From: Desulfopila aestuarii DSM 18488
GTDB taxonomy: Bacteria > Desulfobacterota > Desulfobulbia > Desulfobulbales > Desulfocapsaceae
Assembly: GCF_900143695.1 (NCBI RefSeq)
Contig: NZ_FRFE01000021.1
Coordinates: forward strand, 32,776-96,775
DNA length: 64,000 nucleotides
Reading direction: 5' to 3'
The notes under the pieces are model-generated. The model was not told the DNA's origin. It saw only the letters and a program-made list of their open reading frames with translations, and ran no database searches. Positions 54,893 through 63,677 of the stretch are shown here, piece after piece (within the stretch, counting starts at the first letter, position 1; each line of letters begins with the position of its first letter). Position numbers and translations under genes: made by a program.

Positions 54893-55120
54893 GTGGGTGA
54901 ACTGATGGCAGACAAGAAAAAGAAGATGGCTGCGGCGCTGGCCGCGGTAAACGCCTATATGCAGCAGGAGCAAGAGGCGGTAGCGCTTCAGGCAGCTGCT
55001 GCAGCACCTCCTCCAGCCCCGACTGATTTTGGTATCAGCCAGTGGAGTTTCAGTGGCCGGCAGGAGATGATGGCCATGCGTCGACTGGTGCAGTTGCGGG
55101 TGTTTGATCGTTTTCGCTAA
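54893..55120 (+). CDS. Small Ala/Pro-rich peptide, possible carboxylase accessory subunit
   Basis: 75 residues. A basic then amphipathic helix (ADKKKKMAAALAAVNAYMQQ), an Ala/Pro linker (AAAAAPPPAPTDFG) and a conserved-looking end (SQWSFSGRQEMMAMRRLV). No membrane segment. The layout of helix, Ala/Pro linker and a W-x3-GR-x3-M tail is reminiscent of the small delta/epsilon subunits of methylmalonyl-CoA decarboxylases; this is inference from memory. The start shown is GTG with AGGA upstream; an ATG at 54905 is equally possible. It lies between the 12S and 5S genes. Confidence 0.65.
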   Translation: MGELMADKKKKMAAALAAVNAYMQQEQEAVALQAAAAAPPPAPTDFGISQWSFSGRQEMMAMRRLVQLRVFDRFR

Positions 55121-55306
55121 GGTGTTCTTTCCGGAGATGGATCATATAGGTGATCCCGGCGTTACGCTCGAAATGTCACCCCGTAAATCCCTTGAACAGC
55201 TGCTTTGAAACCGCATGAAGTGCGGACTGCTGAAAAAATGAAGAAAGGGATTTGACGAGGTTTCTTGAAATTTCAATGTATCACGATGAGTCAGAGGAGA
55301 CGGACC

Positions 55307-57274
55307 ATGAGTGACAAGGTAAAGTTAACCGCAATGAATTACGATGCCGACCGTCCGGCGGCAAAAAATCCCATAAAGATAATGGATCTGTCCCTGCGTG
55401 ACGGTCATCAGTCCCTGTTTGCCACCCGTGGGCGTACCGAGGATATGATTCCCGTTGCAGAGTTGATGGATGAAGTTGGATTCTGGGCAATCGAAACCTG
55501 GGGTGGTGCCACTTTTGACACCATGCATCGCTTCTTGAATGAGGATCCCTGGCAGCGGCTGCGCACTTTAAAGCGTTACATCAAGAAGACTCCATTCTCC
55601 ATGCTCTTGAGAGCCCAGAACCTGGTGGGCTACCGTAACTACGCCGACGATCTTGCCTATGCTTTTGTCGATCGCGCTGCCGAGAACGGCATGGATGTGT
55701 TTCGGACCTTTGATGCATTAAATGACTACCGTAACTTCGAGACAGTCGTTAAGCAGATCAAAAAGAGCGGCAAGCATTTCCAGGGTTGTATCTGCTACAC
55801 TCTGACCGAACCGCGACTTGGCGGCGAGGTATATAACCTTGACTATTATGTTAACAAGGCCAAGGAACTCGAAGAGATGGGTGCAGATTCCATCTGCTTA
55901 AAAGACATGGCTGGTCTGATGGCACCGTATGATGCCTATGAGCTGGTGAAGGAGTTGAAGAAGCAGGTCAAGGCACCTATCCATCTGCACAGTCATTTCA
56001 CCTCCGGCATGTCGCCTATGACCCACTTAAAGGCTATTGAGGCGGGTGTTGACATTATTGATACCTGTATGACTCCGTACGCCTATCGAACATCCCACGC
56101 AGCCGTTGAGCCGCTGGTCATGGCGCTGCTTGGTACCAGTCGTGATACCGGTTTCAATATCAAGAAACTGGCCGAGATCAATGAGATTTTTGAAAAGCAG
56201 ATCCTGCCGAAATACAAGCATCTGCTTGATGACTCCAAGGTTTCCATCATCGATATCAACGTCCTGTTGCATCAGACCCCGGGCGGTATGCTCTCCAACC
56301 TGGTGAACCAGCTGCGCGAGATGGATGCGCTTGACAAGATCGACGAGGTCTACAAGGAACTTCCACGGGTTCGTCGCGAGCTCGGACAGATTCCGCTGGT
56401 TACCCCGACCAGCCAGATCGTTGGTGTACAGACTGTCAATAATGTTCTCCACGATACCCCGGATGAACGCTACAAGATGATTACTGGCCAGGTAAAAGAC
56501 CTCTGTTACGGTCTCTATGGCAAAACCGCAGTACCCATTGATGCCGAACTGCAGAAAAAGGCTTTGAAAGGCTATCCACGTGGTGAAACGCCGATCACCA
56601 GCCGTCCGGCTGAGGTTCTCGAGCCAGAACTAGAGAAGGCTAAGGCAGAGATCGGTGATCTGGCCAAGGATATTGATGACCAGATCCTTTTCGCCATCTT
56701 CCCTGTTACCGGTCGGAAGTTCCTCGAATGGAAATACGGGGTCTCTGAGGCTCCCGATTCGGTTAAACCAATCACTATGGAGCAGGTGAAAAAGCGTGAT
56801 GCACTGGTGAAAAAAGCCCTGGCCGGCAAATTGGTGGAGAAGCCGGAGAATGCCCCGGAGAAAACCGAAGCGGTCAGAACATTTAATGTCTTTATCGATA
56901 ATGAATACTTCACCGTCGATGTTGATCCGATCGGTGGAGCTCCTATTATTGCTGCACCTCAGGTTGCTGCAGCAGCACCAGCCAGGCCTGCACCTGCTGT
57001 AAAAGCAGCCGCACCTGCCGCTCCTGCTCCTGCACCGGAAGAGCCGGTTGCTCCTGTAAACGGTGCGCTGTTAGTGGCACCGATGCCAGGTATGGTTGTT
57101 CGCTTTGAAAAGAAAGCGGGCGATAAGGTGAAGAAGGGTGATACCATCCTGATTCTGGAAGCGATGAAGATGGAGAACGCCCTCGTTTCCCCATGTGATG
57201 GCAGCATCAATGCCGTCAACTTCAAAGTTGGCGACAGTGTGGTGAAAGGTGCGACACTTGCCGTAATTGGTTAG
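55307..57274 (+). CDS. Transcarboxylase 5S subunit fused to biotin carrier (pyruvate carboxylase subunit B / OadA type)
   Basis: The start at 55307 follows GAGGAG. Residues 20-480 form a TIM barrel and conserved carboxyltransferase domain: IMDLSLRDGHQSLFATRGR, the carbamylated Lys in CLKDMAGLM and the metal site HLHSHFTSG. An Ala/Pro linker (about 560-590) leads to a C-terminal biotinyl domain with LEAMKMENAL. In propionate oxidisers this part moves carboxyl from oxaloacetate to biotin. It could also serve as pyruvate carboxylase B or oxaloacetate decarboxylase alpha; the neighbouring 12S gene favours transcarboxylase. Confidence 0.9.
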   Translation: MSDKVKLTAMNYDADRPAAKNPIKIMDLSLRDGHQSLFATRGRTEDMIPVAELMDEVGFWAIETWGGATFDTMHRFLNEDPWQRLRTLKRYIKKTPFSMLLRAQNLVGYRNYADDLAYAFVDRAAENGMDVFRTFDALNDYRNFETVVKQIKKSGKHFQGCICYTLTEPRLGGEVYNLDYYVNKAKELEEMGADSICLKDMAGLMAPYDAYELVKELKKQVKAPIHLHSHFTSGMSPMTHLKAIEAGVDIIDTCMTPYAYRTSHAAVEPLVMALLGTSRDTGFNIKKLAEINEIFEKQILPKYKHLLDDSKVSIIDINVLLHQTPGGMLSNLVNQLREMDALDKIDEVYKELPRVRRELGQIPLVTPTSQIVGVQTVNNVLHDTPDERYKMITGQVKDLCYGLYGKTAVPIDAELQKKALKGYPRGETPITSRPAEVLEPELEKAKAEIGDLAKDIDDQILFAIFPVTGRKFLEWKYGVSEAPDSVKPITMEQVKKRDALVKKALAGKLVEKPENAPEKTEAVRTFNVFIDNEYFTVDVDPIGGAPIIAAPQVAAAAPARPAPAVKAAAPAAPAPAPEEPVAPVNGALLVAPMPGMVVRFEKKAGDKVKKGDTILILEAMKMENALVSPCDGSINAVNFKVGDSVVKGATLAVIG

Positions 57275-57310
57275 ACCCAAGATTGCCAAACAGCCATTAC
57301 GGTGCAATAT

Positions 57311-57359
57311 TAAAGACGGAGAGGGGCGCAACTACGGTGCCCCATCCGTCTTTTTTTTT
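57311..57359 (+). terminator. Strong intrinsic terminator of the propionate series
   Basis: AAAGACGGA pairs with TCCGTCTTT, and inside it GGGGC pairs with GCCCC; a run of at least seven further T follows. It lies 37 bases after the 5S gene. Confidence 0.92.
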
Positions 57360-57382
57360 CAACACTTTAAAGGGTGAGCTTC

Positions 57383-57895
57383 ATGATAATTCGGGAACTC
57401 AATGGCCATACACCACAATTTGGCAAAGACTGTTTTCTCGCGGAAAATGCGACCATTGTTGGAGATGTGGTGATGGGGGATAACTGTTCAATCTGGTATA
57501 ACGCAGTCGTCCGCGGTGATGTCCACTACATTCGCATGGGCAACAAGGTAAACGTGCAGGATGGAGCGGTGATCCATTGTACCTACCAGAAATCGCCGAC
57601 CAATATTGGCAACAATGTCTCCATTGCCCACAATGCCATTGTTCATGGTTGTACCGTGAAAGACAATGTGTTGATCGGTATGGGCGCTATCGTCATGGAT
57701 GACTGTGTGGTTGAGAGCAACACTATAATTGCCGCTGGGGCGGTGGTCACCAAGGGCACCCATGTGGAGTCCGGCTCTATCTATGCTGGTGTTCCTGCCA
57801 AAAAGGTCAAGGATATTAGCGAGGAGATGATCTCAGGAGAGATCGAACGGATTGCCAATAGCTATATCAAGTATGCAGGGTGGTATAAGGAGTGA
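57383..57895 (+). CDS. Gamma-class carbonic anhydrase family protein
   Basis: Left-handed beta-helix trimer. The ATG at 57383 has AAGGG 8 bases upstream. The metal-ligand histidines appear in AVIHCTYQ and SIAHNAIVHGC; the Arg-Asp trimer contact is in AVVRGDVHYIR. 170 residues. Placed between two sets of biotin carboxylase genes, it could supply bicarbonate. Some family members lack activity, so the enzymatic role is inferred. Confidence 0.88.
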   Translation: MIIRELNGHTPQFGKDCFLAENATIVGDVVMGDNCSIWYNAVVRGDVHYIRMGNKVNVQDGAVIHCTYQKSPTNIGNNVSIAHNAIVHGCTVKDNVLIGMGAIVMDDCVVESNTIIAAGAVVTKGTHVESGSIYAGVPAKKVKDISEEMISGEIERIANSYIKYAGWYKE

Positions 57896-57921
57896 AGTGC
57901 AAGGCGTATGGGGTGAAGCGC

Positions 57922-57965
57922 GGGCGTGACCTTGGTGGCGGTATGGTGGCCTGAAGATCACGCCC
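57922..57965. terminator. Hairpin between convergent genes
   Basis: GGGCGTGA pairs with TCACGCCC across a 28-base loop between the carbonic anhydrase gene and the convergent gene at 57978. Confidence 0.45.
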
Positions 57966-57977
57966 TTATCTAGGGGG

Positions 57978-58610
57978 CTATTTGGTGAAGACTTCGTTAC
58001 CCTTGCCATCGGCATAGGAAGAGAAGTGGCTACCGTCTGCTCGCTGGACCATGCCGCGCACGTACTCGCCTTCGGCGTTGAACAGAACGATACCGCTGTT
58101 ACCATTTTTGAACCCTATTCCGGCTCGTTCAACCTCGTTGCCATCCATGACGACCAAGCCATAACCGTCCTTGCCACCACCAAAGGCGAGGACCTTTTTA
58201 TTTTCCTCGTTTGTCATGGCAATGCTGGGGATGCCCTGGTCCATACCAAAACCAAGCCGCGGTGTGCCGTCATTGTCCGCCACCAGCATGCCACTGCCTT
58301 TTTCATCAGCGGTAAGGCCTAGGCCTAGAATGCGCTTGCCTTCCTTGTTGTAAATTCGTATGCCTGTTCCCATGTCTTTATGGCTTCCGATGGTCATGAG
58401 TTCTTTGCCGGAAGTATCTATGATGGTGATCGTTCCGGCGGTTATGTTGCGAAAGTGACCGTCTTTCATACCGACTTTTGCACCCATGACCATCAGCAGC
58501 ACAAGGCTTCCGGCAAGTAGAAACATGGCGCGTTTGAGGCGCTTGTTCTGCAGTTCTATTTTTTCCATACGCTCACGAAGTTGGGTGAACTCAGGGTGTG
58601 TGGATTTCAT
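57978..58610 (-). CDS. Membrane-anchored beta-repeat protein, unknown
   Basis: 210 residues. An N-terminal coiled coil (residues 5-28) and one membrane segment (29-46, MFLLAGSLVLLMVMGAKV) are followed by about five repeats of roughly 24 residues, each with a pattern like G-x-G-x3-D-x-x-G-x-x-R-x-G-x-G (for example GSGMLVADNDGTPRLGFGMD and GYGLVVMDGNEVERAGIGF). The repeats recall fibre- or propeller-like stacks. No family name can be given. Probably faces the periplasm. Confidence 0.7.
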   Translation of the reverse strand: MKSTHPEFTQLRERMEKIELQNKRLKRAMFLLAGSLVLLMVMGAKVGMKDGHFRNITAGTITIIDTSGKELMTIGSHKDMGTGIRIYNKEGKRILGLGLTADEKGSGMLVADNDGTPRLGFGMDQGIPSIAMTNEENKKVLAFGGGKDGYGLVVMDGNEVERAGIGFKNGNSGIVLFNAEGEYVRGMVQRADGSHFSSYADGKGNEVFTK

Positions 58611-58665
58611 GCGCGATTCTCCTGGGAATTATTGGAAGTATGAGTAGGTAAATCATCCGAAATTA

Positions 58666-58887
58666 TTAATTATTATGCCTGGCATCATTGATCAGGGCCC
58701 CGCCAAGGGCACCAACTCCAGCACCTATCAAGGTTGCCGAAGTGCTGCCGCCGATCAGCTGACCGGCTATCGCGCCGCCAGCTGCACCATAAGCAGCGCC
58801 TTTCTGGGTTGGAGTCATGTCCGCGCATCCGCTCAGAGCAACAGGTGCCATAAGACACAGCATCAGAATAAGAAAACGTTTTTTCAT
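58666..58887 (-). CDS. Small glycine-zipper lipoprotein
   Basis: 73 residues. Signal peptide with lipobox LSGC (Cys at residue 21), then glycine-zipper segments (GAAYGAAGGAIAGQLIGG and LIGAGVGALGGALI). Such proteins, related to the SlyB/OmpA-lipoprotein group, sit in the outer membrane. AGGAGG precedes the ATG. Single gene. Confidence 0.88.
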   Translation of the reverse strand: MKKRFLILMLCLMAPVALSGCADMTPTQKGAAYGAAGGAIAGQLIGGSTSATLIGAGVGALGGALINDARHNN

Positions 58888-59219
58888 AATATTTGCCTCC
58901 TGAATTGGTTGATAAGCCTATGCGGCTGATACGTATGGGAATTCTGTGATCTCGCTGGATACCTGGAGATCAATTTGGATGAATGCGAACCTGATCCCCC
59001 AAAAGGTCAGGTTTATACTAAGCCTATCGTAGAGTTGATGCCAACGCAAATGGATATTTCATTTGCTGAAAAAGAGCACAATTTTTTGTTCCGTTTTCAT
59101 CTTCTCAGCTAAAAATGATGCTCCACTAGTGAGGAGATGATGTCGGTGGTTTGTCTGCAATCCCCTTGCGGTTAAGGTATGCATAGCCTTAATCGCAAGG
59201 GAATAATTCTGATTCGCTT
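58888..59219. other. 332-base gap
   Basis: Upstream of the lipoprotein gene and downstream of the carboxylase operon. Apart from the terminator hairpin at 59163-59201 nothing was recognised. Confidence 0.5.
59163..59201 (-). terminator. Terminator of the minus-strand carboxylase operon
   Basis: CCCTTGCG-TTAAGG type arms (59163-59177) pair with CCTTAATCGCAAGGG (59187-59201) with a single G-T mispair. It lies 19 bases beyond the stop at 59220. No T run follows. Confidence 0.65.
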
Positions 59220-61232
59220 TCAGCTTTTGCGGAAGTGGATGAGCGCGGAGCCGGTTTCGACCGCATCACCAGGTTGGACATTCACTGTTTCAATCACCCC
59301 ATCGTTCGGTGCGGAGACGGCACTTTCCATTTTCATCGATTCGAGAATGATCAATTCCTGGCCGCGATAAACCCGTTCTCCTGCCTTGACCCTTACATCC
59401 ACCACCAGGCCGGGCATTGGACAGTCGAGGATATTGTCGCGCTTCTTTGTCGCTGGTGGCGGCATGAACTGGGCTACTTCCCATTCTCTTGGATTATATA
59501 TTTCAAAGTTACGACAAACACCGTTATGAGCCGCCTCGATAAAATTGCCGTTATATTTCAAGCGGAAGTAGCTGCTTTCGTCGTTAATCGTCAGTTTTAA
59601 GCGGCGGCGATAATATTCGAGCGGTGGGGTGAGGACTGTGTAGGATCTGTCTTCTATCTCGATTCGCCATTGCAGTTTGCCATCATTGTTTTCCAGGAGG
59701 ATCGGAAAGATGTCGGTATCGCTTTTGGCAACATAAGAAAACTGCCGTTTTTCAGGAGAAGAGACGCCAACTGTTGATTTCAAGGGCAGCAGGGATTGCT
59801 GCACCAGGGTTTCCCGCAAGTGGTAGATAAGTGTAGTGGCCAACGCCATGTAATGGAGGGTTTCGCGTGAGGGCGGCGGGCCCCCGTCCTCTGCCGGGAG
59901 ATAGGTGGGAATGAAGGCAGTGGAGATCTCACCACTGATAAAGACCGGATGGGTGAGCACCTGATTGGCAAAATCGATATTGGTTGAAACTCCTTCGATA
60001 TGGTAACCATTCAGGGCTTGGACCATACGTTTTCTGGCTTCTTCCCGGTTGCTTCCCCAGGTAATGACTTTGGCCAGCATCGGATCGTAAAAGACACTGA
60101 TGGTGCTGCCGGCCTCCACTCCTGAGTCGACCCGAACATGCTGGCCGCGCGGTTCGGCATAACGGGTAATAAGACCAACTGACGGCACAAATCCACGACG
60201 TGCGTCCTCGGCGCAGACCCGTACTTCGATGGCCCAGCCCTTGAGAGTGATATCCTTTTGGGTAAAAGGCAGTGGCTCACCGGCGGCAACTTTCAGTTGC
60301 AGTTCAACAAGATCAAGTCCGTTGACCAGCTCGGTTACAGGATGCTCAACCTGCAGCCTGGTGTTCATTTCAAGAAAATAGAAGGATCCATCTTCATCGA
60401 GGATGAATTCAACGGTGCCCGCATTCACATATCCGGCGGTCCTTGCGAGTTCACAGGCGAGGCTGCCCATTTTTTCCCTGAGTTCGGGTGAGAGGGCGCA
60501 GGAGGGCGATTCTTCAACAATCTTTTGATAACGTCGCTGGATCGAGCACTCACGTTCGCCAAGGTGGACCACATTGCCATGCTGGTCGGCAATGAGTTGA
60601 ATTTCTATATGACGTGGCTTGGTGATATAGCGCTCAACAAAGATCCGTTCGTCGCCAAATGATTTTCGTGTTTCCTGCTGGCAAAGCTGCAGCGCTGAGG
60701 CCATCTCTTCTTTTCTCTCGACAATGCGCATACCCTTGCCACCACCGCCCGCAGCAGGTTTCAAGAGGATGGGAAAGCCAACGGTTGCGGTTGCCGCAAG
60801 TGCTTCATCAAGCGAAACTACCGGTTCGCTATAGCCGGGAACCGTCGGGACGTTTGCAGCTATTGCCAGCTTCTTCGCGGCAATCTTATCGCCCATGGCG
60901 CTGATCACACTCGGCGGCGGTCCGATAAAGACGAGACCAGCTGCTGACACTTTCTCGGCAAACAGCGGGTTCTCAGAGAGAAAACCATACCCCGGATGGA
61001 TTGCCTCGCAGCCGGTGCTCAGCGCGGCCTCAATGATCCTTTCAATGACAAGATAGGATTCGCCGGGTCGAGCTGTGCCCACCAGCACCGCTTCGTCGGC
61101 CAATAGAACATGCTGGGAACGGAAATCCGGTTCAGAATAGACGGCGACGGTAGTAATACCCATGGCCCGGCAGCTGCGGATGACCCGGACCGCGATTTCA
61201 CCTCGGTTCGCAATGAGAATTTTCGTAAACAT
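59220..61232 (-). CDS. Acyl-CoA carboxylase: biotin carboxylase fused to biotin carrier
   Basis: 670 residues. Biotin carboxylase domain 1-450: MFTKILIANRGEIAVRVIRS, AIHPGYGFLSENP, ATP-grasp KPAAGGGGKGMRIV, EMNTRLQVEHPVTE. A linker region follows, then a biotinyl domain ending the protein with ESMKMESAV. Paired with the carboxyltransferase gene 8 bases upstream, it makes a complete propionyl- or acetyl-CoA-type carboxylase. Substrate is probably propionyl-CoA from context, but 3-methylcrotonyl- or other acyl-CoA cannot be excluded. Confidence 0.92.
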   Translation of the reverse strand: MFTKILIANRGEIAVRVIRSCRAMGITTVAVYSEPDFRSQHVLLADEAVLVGTARPGESYLVIERIIEAALSTGCEAIHPGYGFLSENPLFAEKVSAAGLVFIGPPPSVISAMGDKIAAKKLAIAANVPTVPGYSEPVVSLDEALAATATVGFPILLKPAAGGGGKGMRIVERKEEMASALQLCQQETRKSFGDERIFVERYITKPRHIEIQLIADQHGNVVHLGERECSIQRRYQKIVEESPSCALSPELREKMGSLACELARTAGYVNAGTVEFILDEDGSFYFLEMNTRLQVEHPVTELVNGLDLVELQLKVAAGEPLPFTQKDITLKGWAIEVRVCAEDARRGFVPSVGLITRYAEPRGQHVRVDSGVEAGSTISVFYDPMLAKVITWGSNREEARKRMVQALNGYHIEGVSTNIDFANQVLTHPVFISGEISTAFIPTYLPAEDGGPPPSRETLHYMALATTLIYHLRETLVQQSLLPLKSTVGVSSPEKRQFSYVAKSDTDIFPILLENNDGKLQWRIEIEDRSYTVLTPPLEYYRRRLKLTINDESSYFRLKYNGNFIEAAHNGVCRNFEIYNPREWEVAQFMPPPATKKRDNILDCPMPGLVVDVRVKAGERVYRGQELIILESMKMESAVSAPNDGVIETVNVQPGDAVETGSALIHFRKS

Positions 61233-61240
61233 GGGTCACC

Positions 61241-62794
61241 TCACAGGGGAATGTTGCCGTGTTTTCGGTCGGGACGTCCCGGCTTCTTACTTTCCAGAAA
61301 CTGCAGCGTCCGGATGAGCCGGTGTCTGGTTGTTCGTGGAAAGATGACGTCGTCTATATAGCCACGCTTCGCGGCAACAAAGGGATTCATGAAACGAGTA
61401 CGGTAGGAATCCATTTTTTCGTTCAATTTGGCTTCCGGATCGTCGGCTTTGTCGATCTCCCTGCGGTAGATGACCTCGCTTGCGCCCCGCGCACCCATGA
61501 CCGCGATCTCGGCAGTGGGCCAGGCGTAGTTGATGTCGCAATGGATATGTTTGGAGTTCATTACCACGTAGGCGCCGCCGTAGGCTTTACGCACAATGAC
61601 AGTAATGCGCGGAACAGTCGCTTCGGTAAAGGCATAGAGCAACTTTGCCCCGTGGCGGATGATACCGCCGTGCTCCTGTTCCGGACCTGGCATAAAACCC
61701 GGAACATCCACCAGGCAGACCAGTGGGATATTAAAGGCATCGCAGAAGCGGACAAAGCGGGCTGCTTTGAAAGAGGCGTTGTTATCAAGTGCTCCGGCCA
61801 GCACCGCCGGCTGATTGGCCACAAGACCGATGGTCTGGCCGCCGAGACGGCCAAGGCCGCAGATGATGTTTCCGGCAAAATGAGGTTGAACTTCCAGAAA
61901 CTCCGCGCCATCCAGAATGGAATAAATGAGGACATTCATGTCGTAGCTCTGGTTGGGATTGGGCGGTACCAGATAGTCGAGGGTGAGATCGGTGCGTTCG
62001 GGTGGATCGTTGAGATCGAGGATTGGTGCCTTCTGTTTGTTGTTCGATGGTAGATAGTTGATCAATTGCCGAACTGCCCGCAGGCACAGGATGTCGTTGG
62101 GGTAAACAAACTGAGCGACACCGCTTTTGCTTGCGTGGACCTCGGCACCGCCAAGTTCCTCTGAAGTGATGTCCTTGTGAATGACAGTCTTGACTACGTT
62201 TGGTCCGGTCACGAACATGTGGGACGTCTGGTCAACCATGAAGACAAAATCAGTCATTGAGGGACTGTACACTGCACCGCCGGCACAGGGGCCCATGATA
62301 CATGAAATCTGGGGAATGACGCCGCTGGCGTGAACATTTCTGTGAAAGATCTCTCCATACGCTGCCAGGGCATCGACACCTTCCTGGATACGGGCGCCAC
62401 CTGAGTCGTTCAACCCGATGATTGGGGAGCCGACTTGCTGGGCCAGGTCCATAACCTTGCAGATCTTCTGGGAGTGGCCTTCACCGAGTGATCCGCCGAC
62501 CACCGTAAAGTCCTGACTGAACACAAAGACTTCACGACCGTTGATCTTGCCGTGACCGGTGATGACTCCGTCGCCGGGATGGCTTTCATAGCTGCCGACA
62601 CCTTCACCACGTCCAACCTTGAGAATATCGATCTCTTCAAAAGACCCTTCATCGAGAAGCAGGTGAAGACGTTCCCTTGCAGTGAGCTTTCCACGTTGAT
62701 GCTGAATATCGATGCGCTTGGTGCCTCCTCCAGCGAAGGCATTTTCTCGAAGTTCGTGGAGTTCCAGGATATTGCTGTGCATGATCTCGACCAT
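61241..62794 (-). CDS. Acyl-CoA carboxylase carboxyltransferase subunit (propionyl-CoA type)
   Basis: The start at 62794 follows AAGGAG; 517 residues. Both halves of the crotonase-fold enzyme are complete: [56 protein letters not shown] and RKHGNIPL at the end. It is a clear paralogue of the 12S protein encoded at 52910, so the window holds two carboxyltransferases, one coupled to the 5S transcarboxylase and one to an ATP-driven biotin carboxylase. Confidence 0.92.
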   Translation of the reverse strand: MVEIMHSNILELHELRENAFAGGGTKRIDIQHQRGKLTARERLHLLLDEGSFEEIDILKVGRGEGVGSYESHPGDGVITGHGKINGREVFVFSQDFTVVGGSLGEGHSQKICKVMDLAQQVGSPIIGLNDSGGARIQEGVDALAAYGEIFHRNVHASGVIPQISCIMGPCAGGAVYSPSMTDFVFMVDQTSHMFVTGPNVVKTVIHKDITSEELGGAEVHASKSGVAQFVYPNDILCLRAVRQLINYLPSNNKQKAPILDLNDPPERTDLTLDYLVPPNPNQSYDMNVLIYSILDGAEFLEVQPHFAGNIICGLGRLGGQTIGLVANQPAVLAGALDNNASFKAARFVRFCDAFNIPLVCLVDVPGFMPGPEQEHGGIIRHGAKLLYAFTEATVPRITVIVRKAYGGAYVVMNSKHIHCDINYAWPTAEIAVMGARGASEVIYRREIDKADDPEAKLNEKMDSYRTRFMNPFVAAKRGYIDDVIFPRTTRHRLIRTLQFLESKKPGRPDRKHGNIPL

Positions 62795-63526
62795 GTTGCT
62801 CTCCTTATCATGAATACATCTGTGGGTGTTGTCAGAATATAACTGGACTGTATGATTTGCAGTCCGGCGGCAAGGCTGGAAATGCTGACATGGTTTGGCC
62901 AGTCGCAAGAGCTGTTATGAAGACAGACTCCTTTGTTGTGTAAGGCTATCCCTCAGATATCATTTTGGCAAGTGATTCATTCTGTGAAGGTGGTGAAAAG
63001 ATAAAAACGGATTGAGAGATAAAAAGAGTAGGGTGGAAGAGAACAGGTTGTTTTTAAAAAGCAGTGTTATTATAGATGGCCAGGCTTGGGTATGACCACT
63101 TGGTCGTGACACAATTGAGGTACTGGGTTTACTTGTCCTCTCGGTATTATTTGTAGAAATCGCAATATGACCAGACCTTCATATCAAGGAAGGTTAGATC
63201 TAAGCTGACTGTAGTGCAAATAAATGAAAATATGAGATTTGCAGTAAGAACATCAGGTTGGCTTGCTTTTGCTCTCTTGATGGGTGTTCTTTGGTAATCT
63301 CTTCCTTACAGTTGCTCAATTTTGTTGCAATTATAAGTTGTTGGACGATCCCGACATATCAGGAAGTATTAACCTGGCTACTCAGTCTACCAGTTAATAT
63401 TGACAACACGAATATTAAATTTCCGGATACACGATAGTGAAATATCAACCACGATACCTAACGTCCTTGCCGAACTTCTCCGCAACAATAATCAGGAAGC
63501 ATCTCTTGATGAGATAGCGTAAATTT
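62795..63526. other. 732-base gap between the carboxylase operon and the broken outer-membrane gene
   Basis: No gene was supported on either strand. The left part must contain the promoter of the minus-strand carboxylase operon. The right part lies 3' of the FadL-like remnant. No tRNA, terminator or repeat was recognised. Confidence 0.5.
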
Positions 63527-63677
63527 CTAGAATCTCCATATAAAGTTGACTGCCAGGAAGTGTATTACATTCGTTCCATAATCACCTTTGAGGTCACCCT
63601 GAAGCGGTCCGCCATCGAGATCGATATCAGCACTTCCAGCATCTAGATACTCATAGGCAGCACCAACGGTTATCTCC
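63527..63677 (-). pseudogene. C-terminal remnant of a FadL/OmpP1-type outer-membrane protein
   Basis: Translating the minus strand upstream of the TAG at 63529-63527 gives ITVGAAYEYLDAGSADIDLD then GDYGTNVIHFLAVNFIWRF. This is the typical last two beta strands of FadL-family transporters for hydrophobic compounds, ending in aromatic Phe as outer-membrane proteins do. Upstream of this the frame runs into an IS256-type transposase end, so the gene appears to be cut by the insertion. The rest of the gene may continue beyond the element, outside the window. Confidence 0.7.

Noticed and set aside
61259..62053. A 264-residue plus-strand frame over the carboxyltransferase gene
   Set aside because: Antisense shadow of a gene with complete catalytic motifs.
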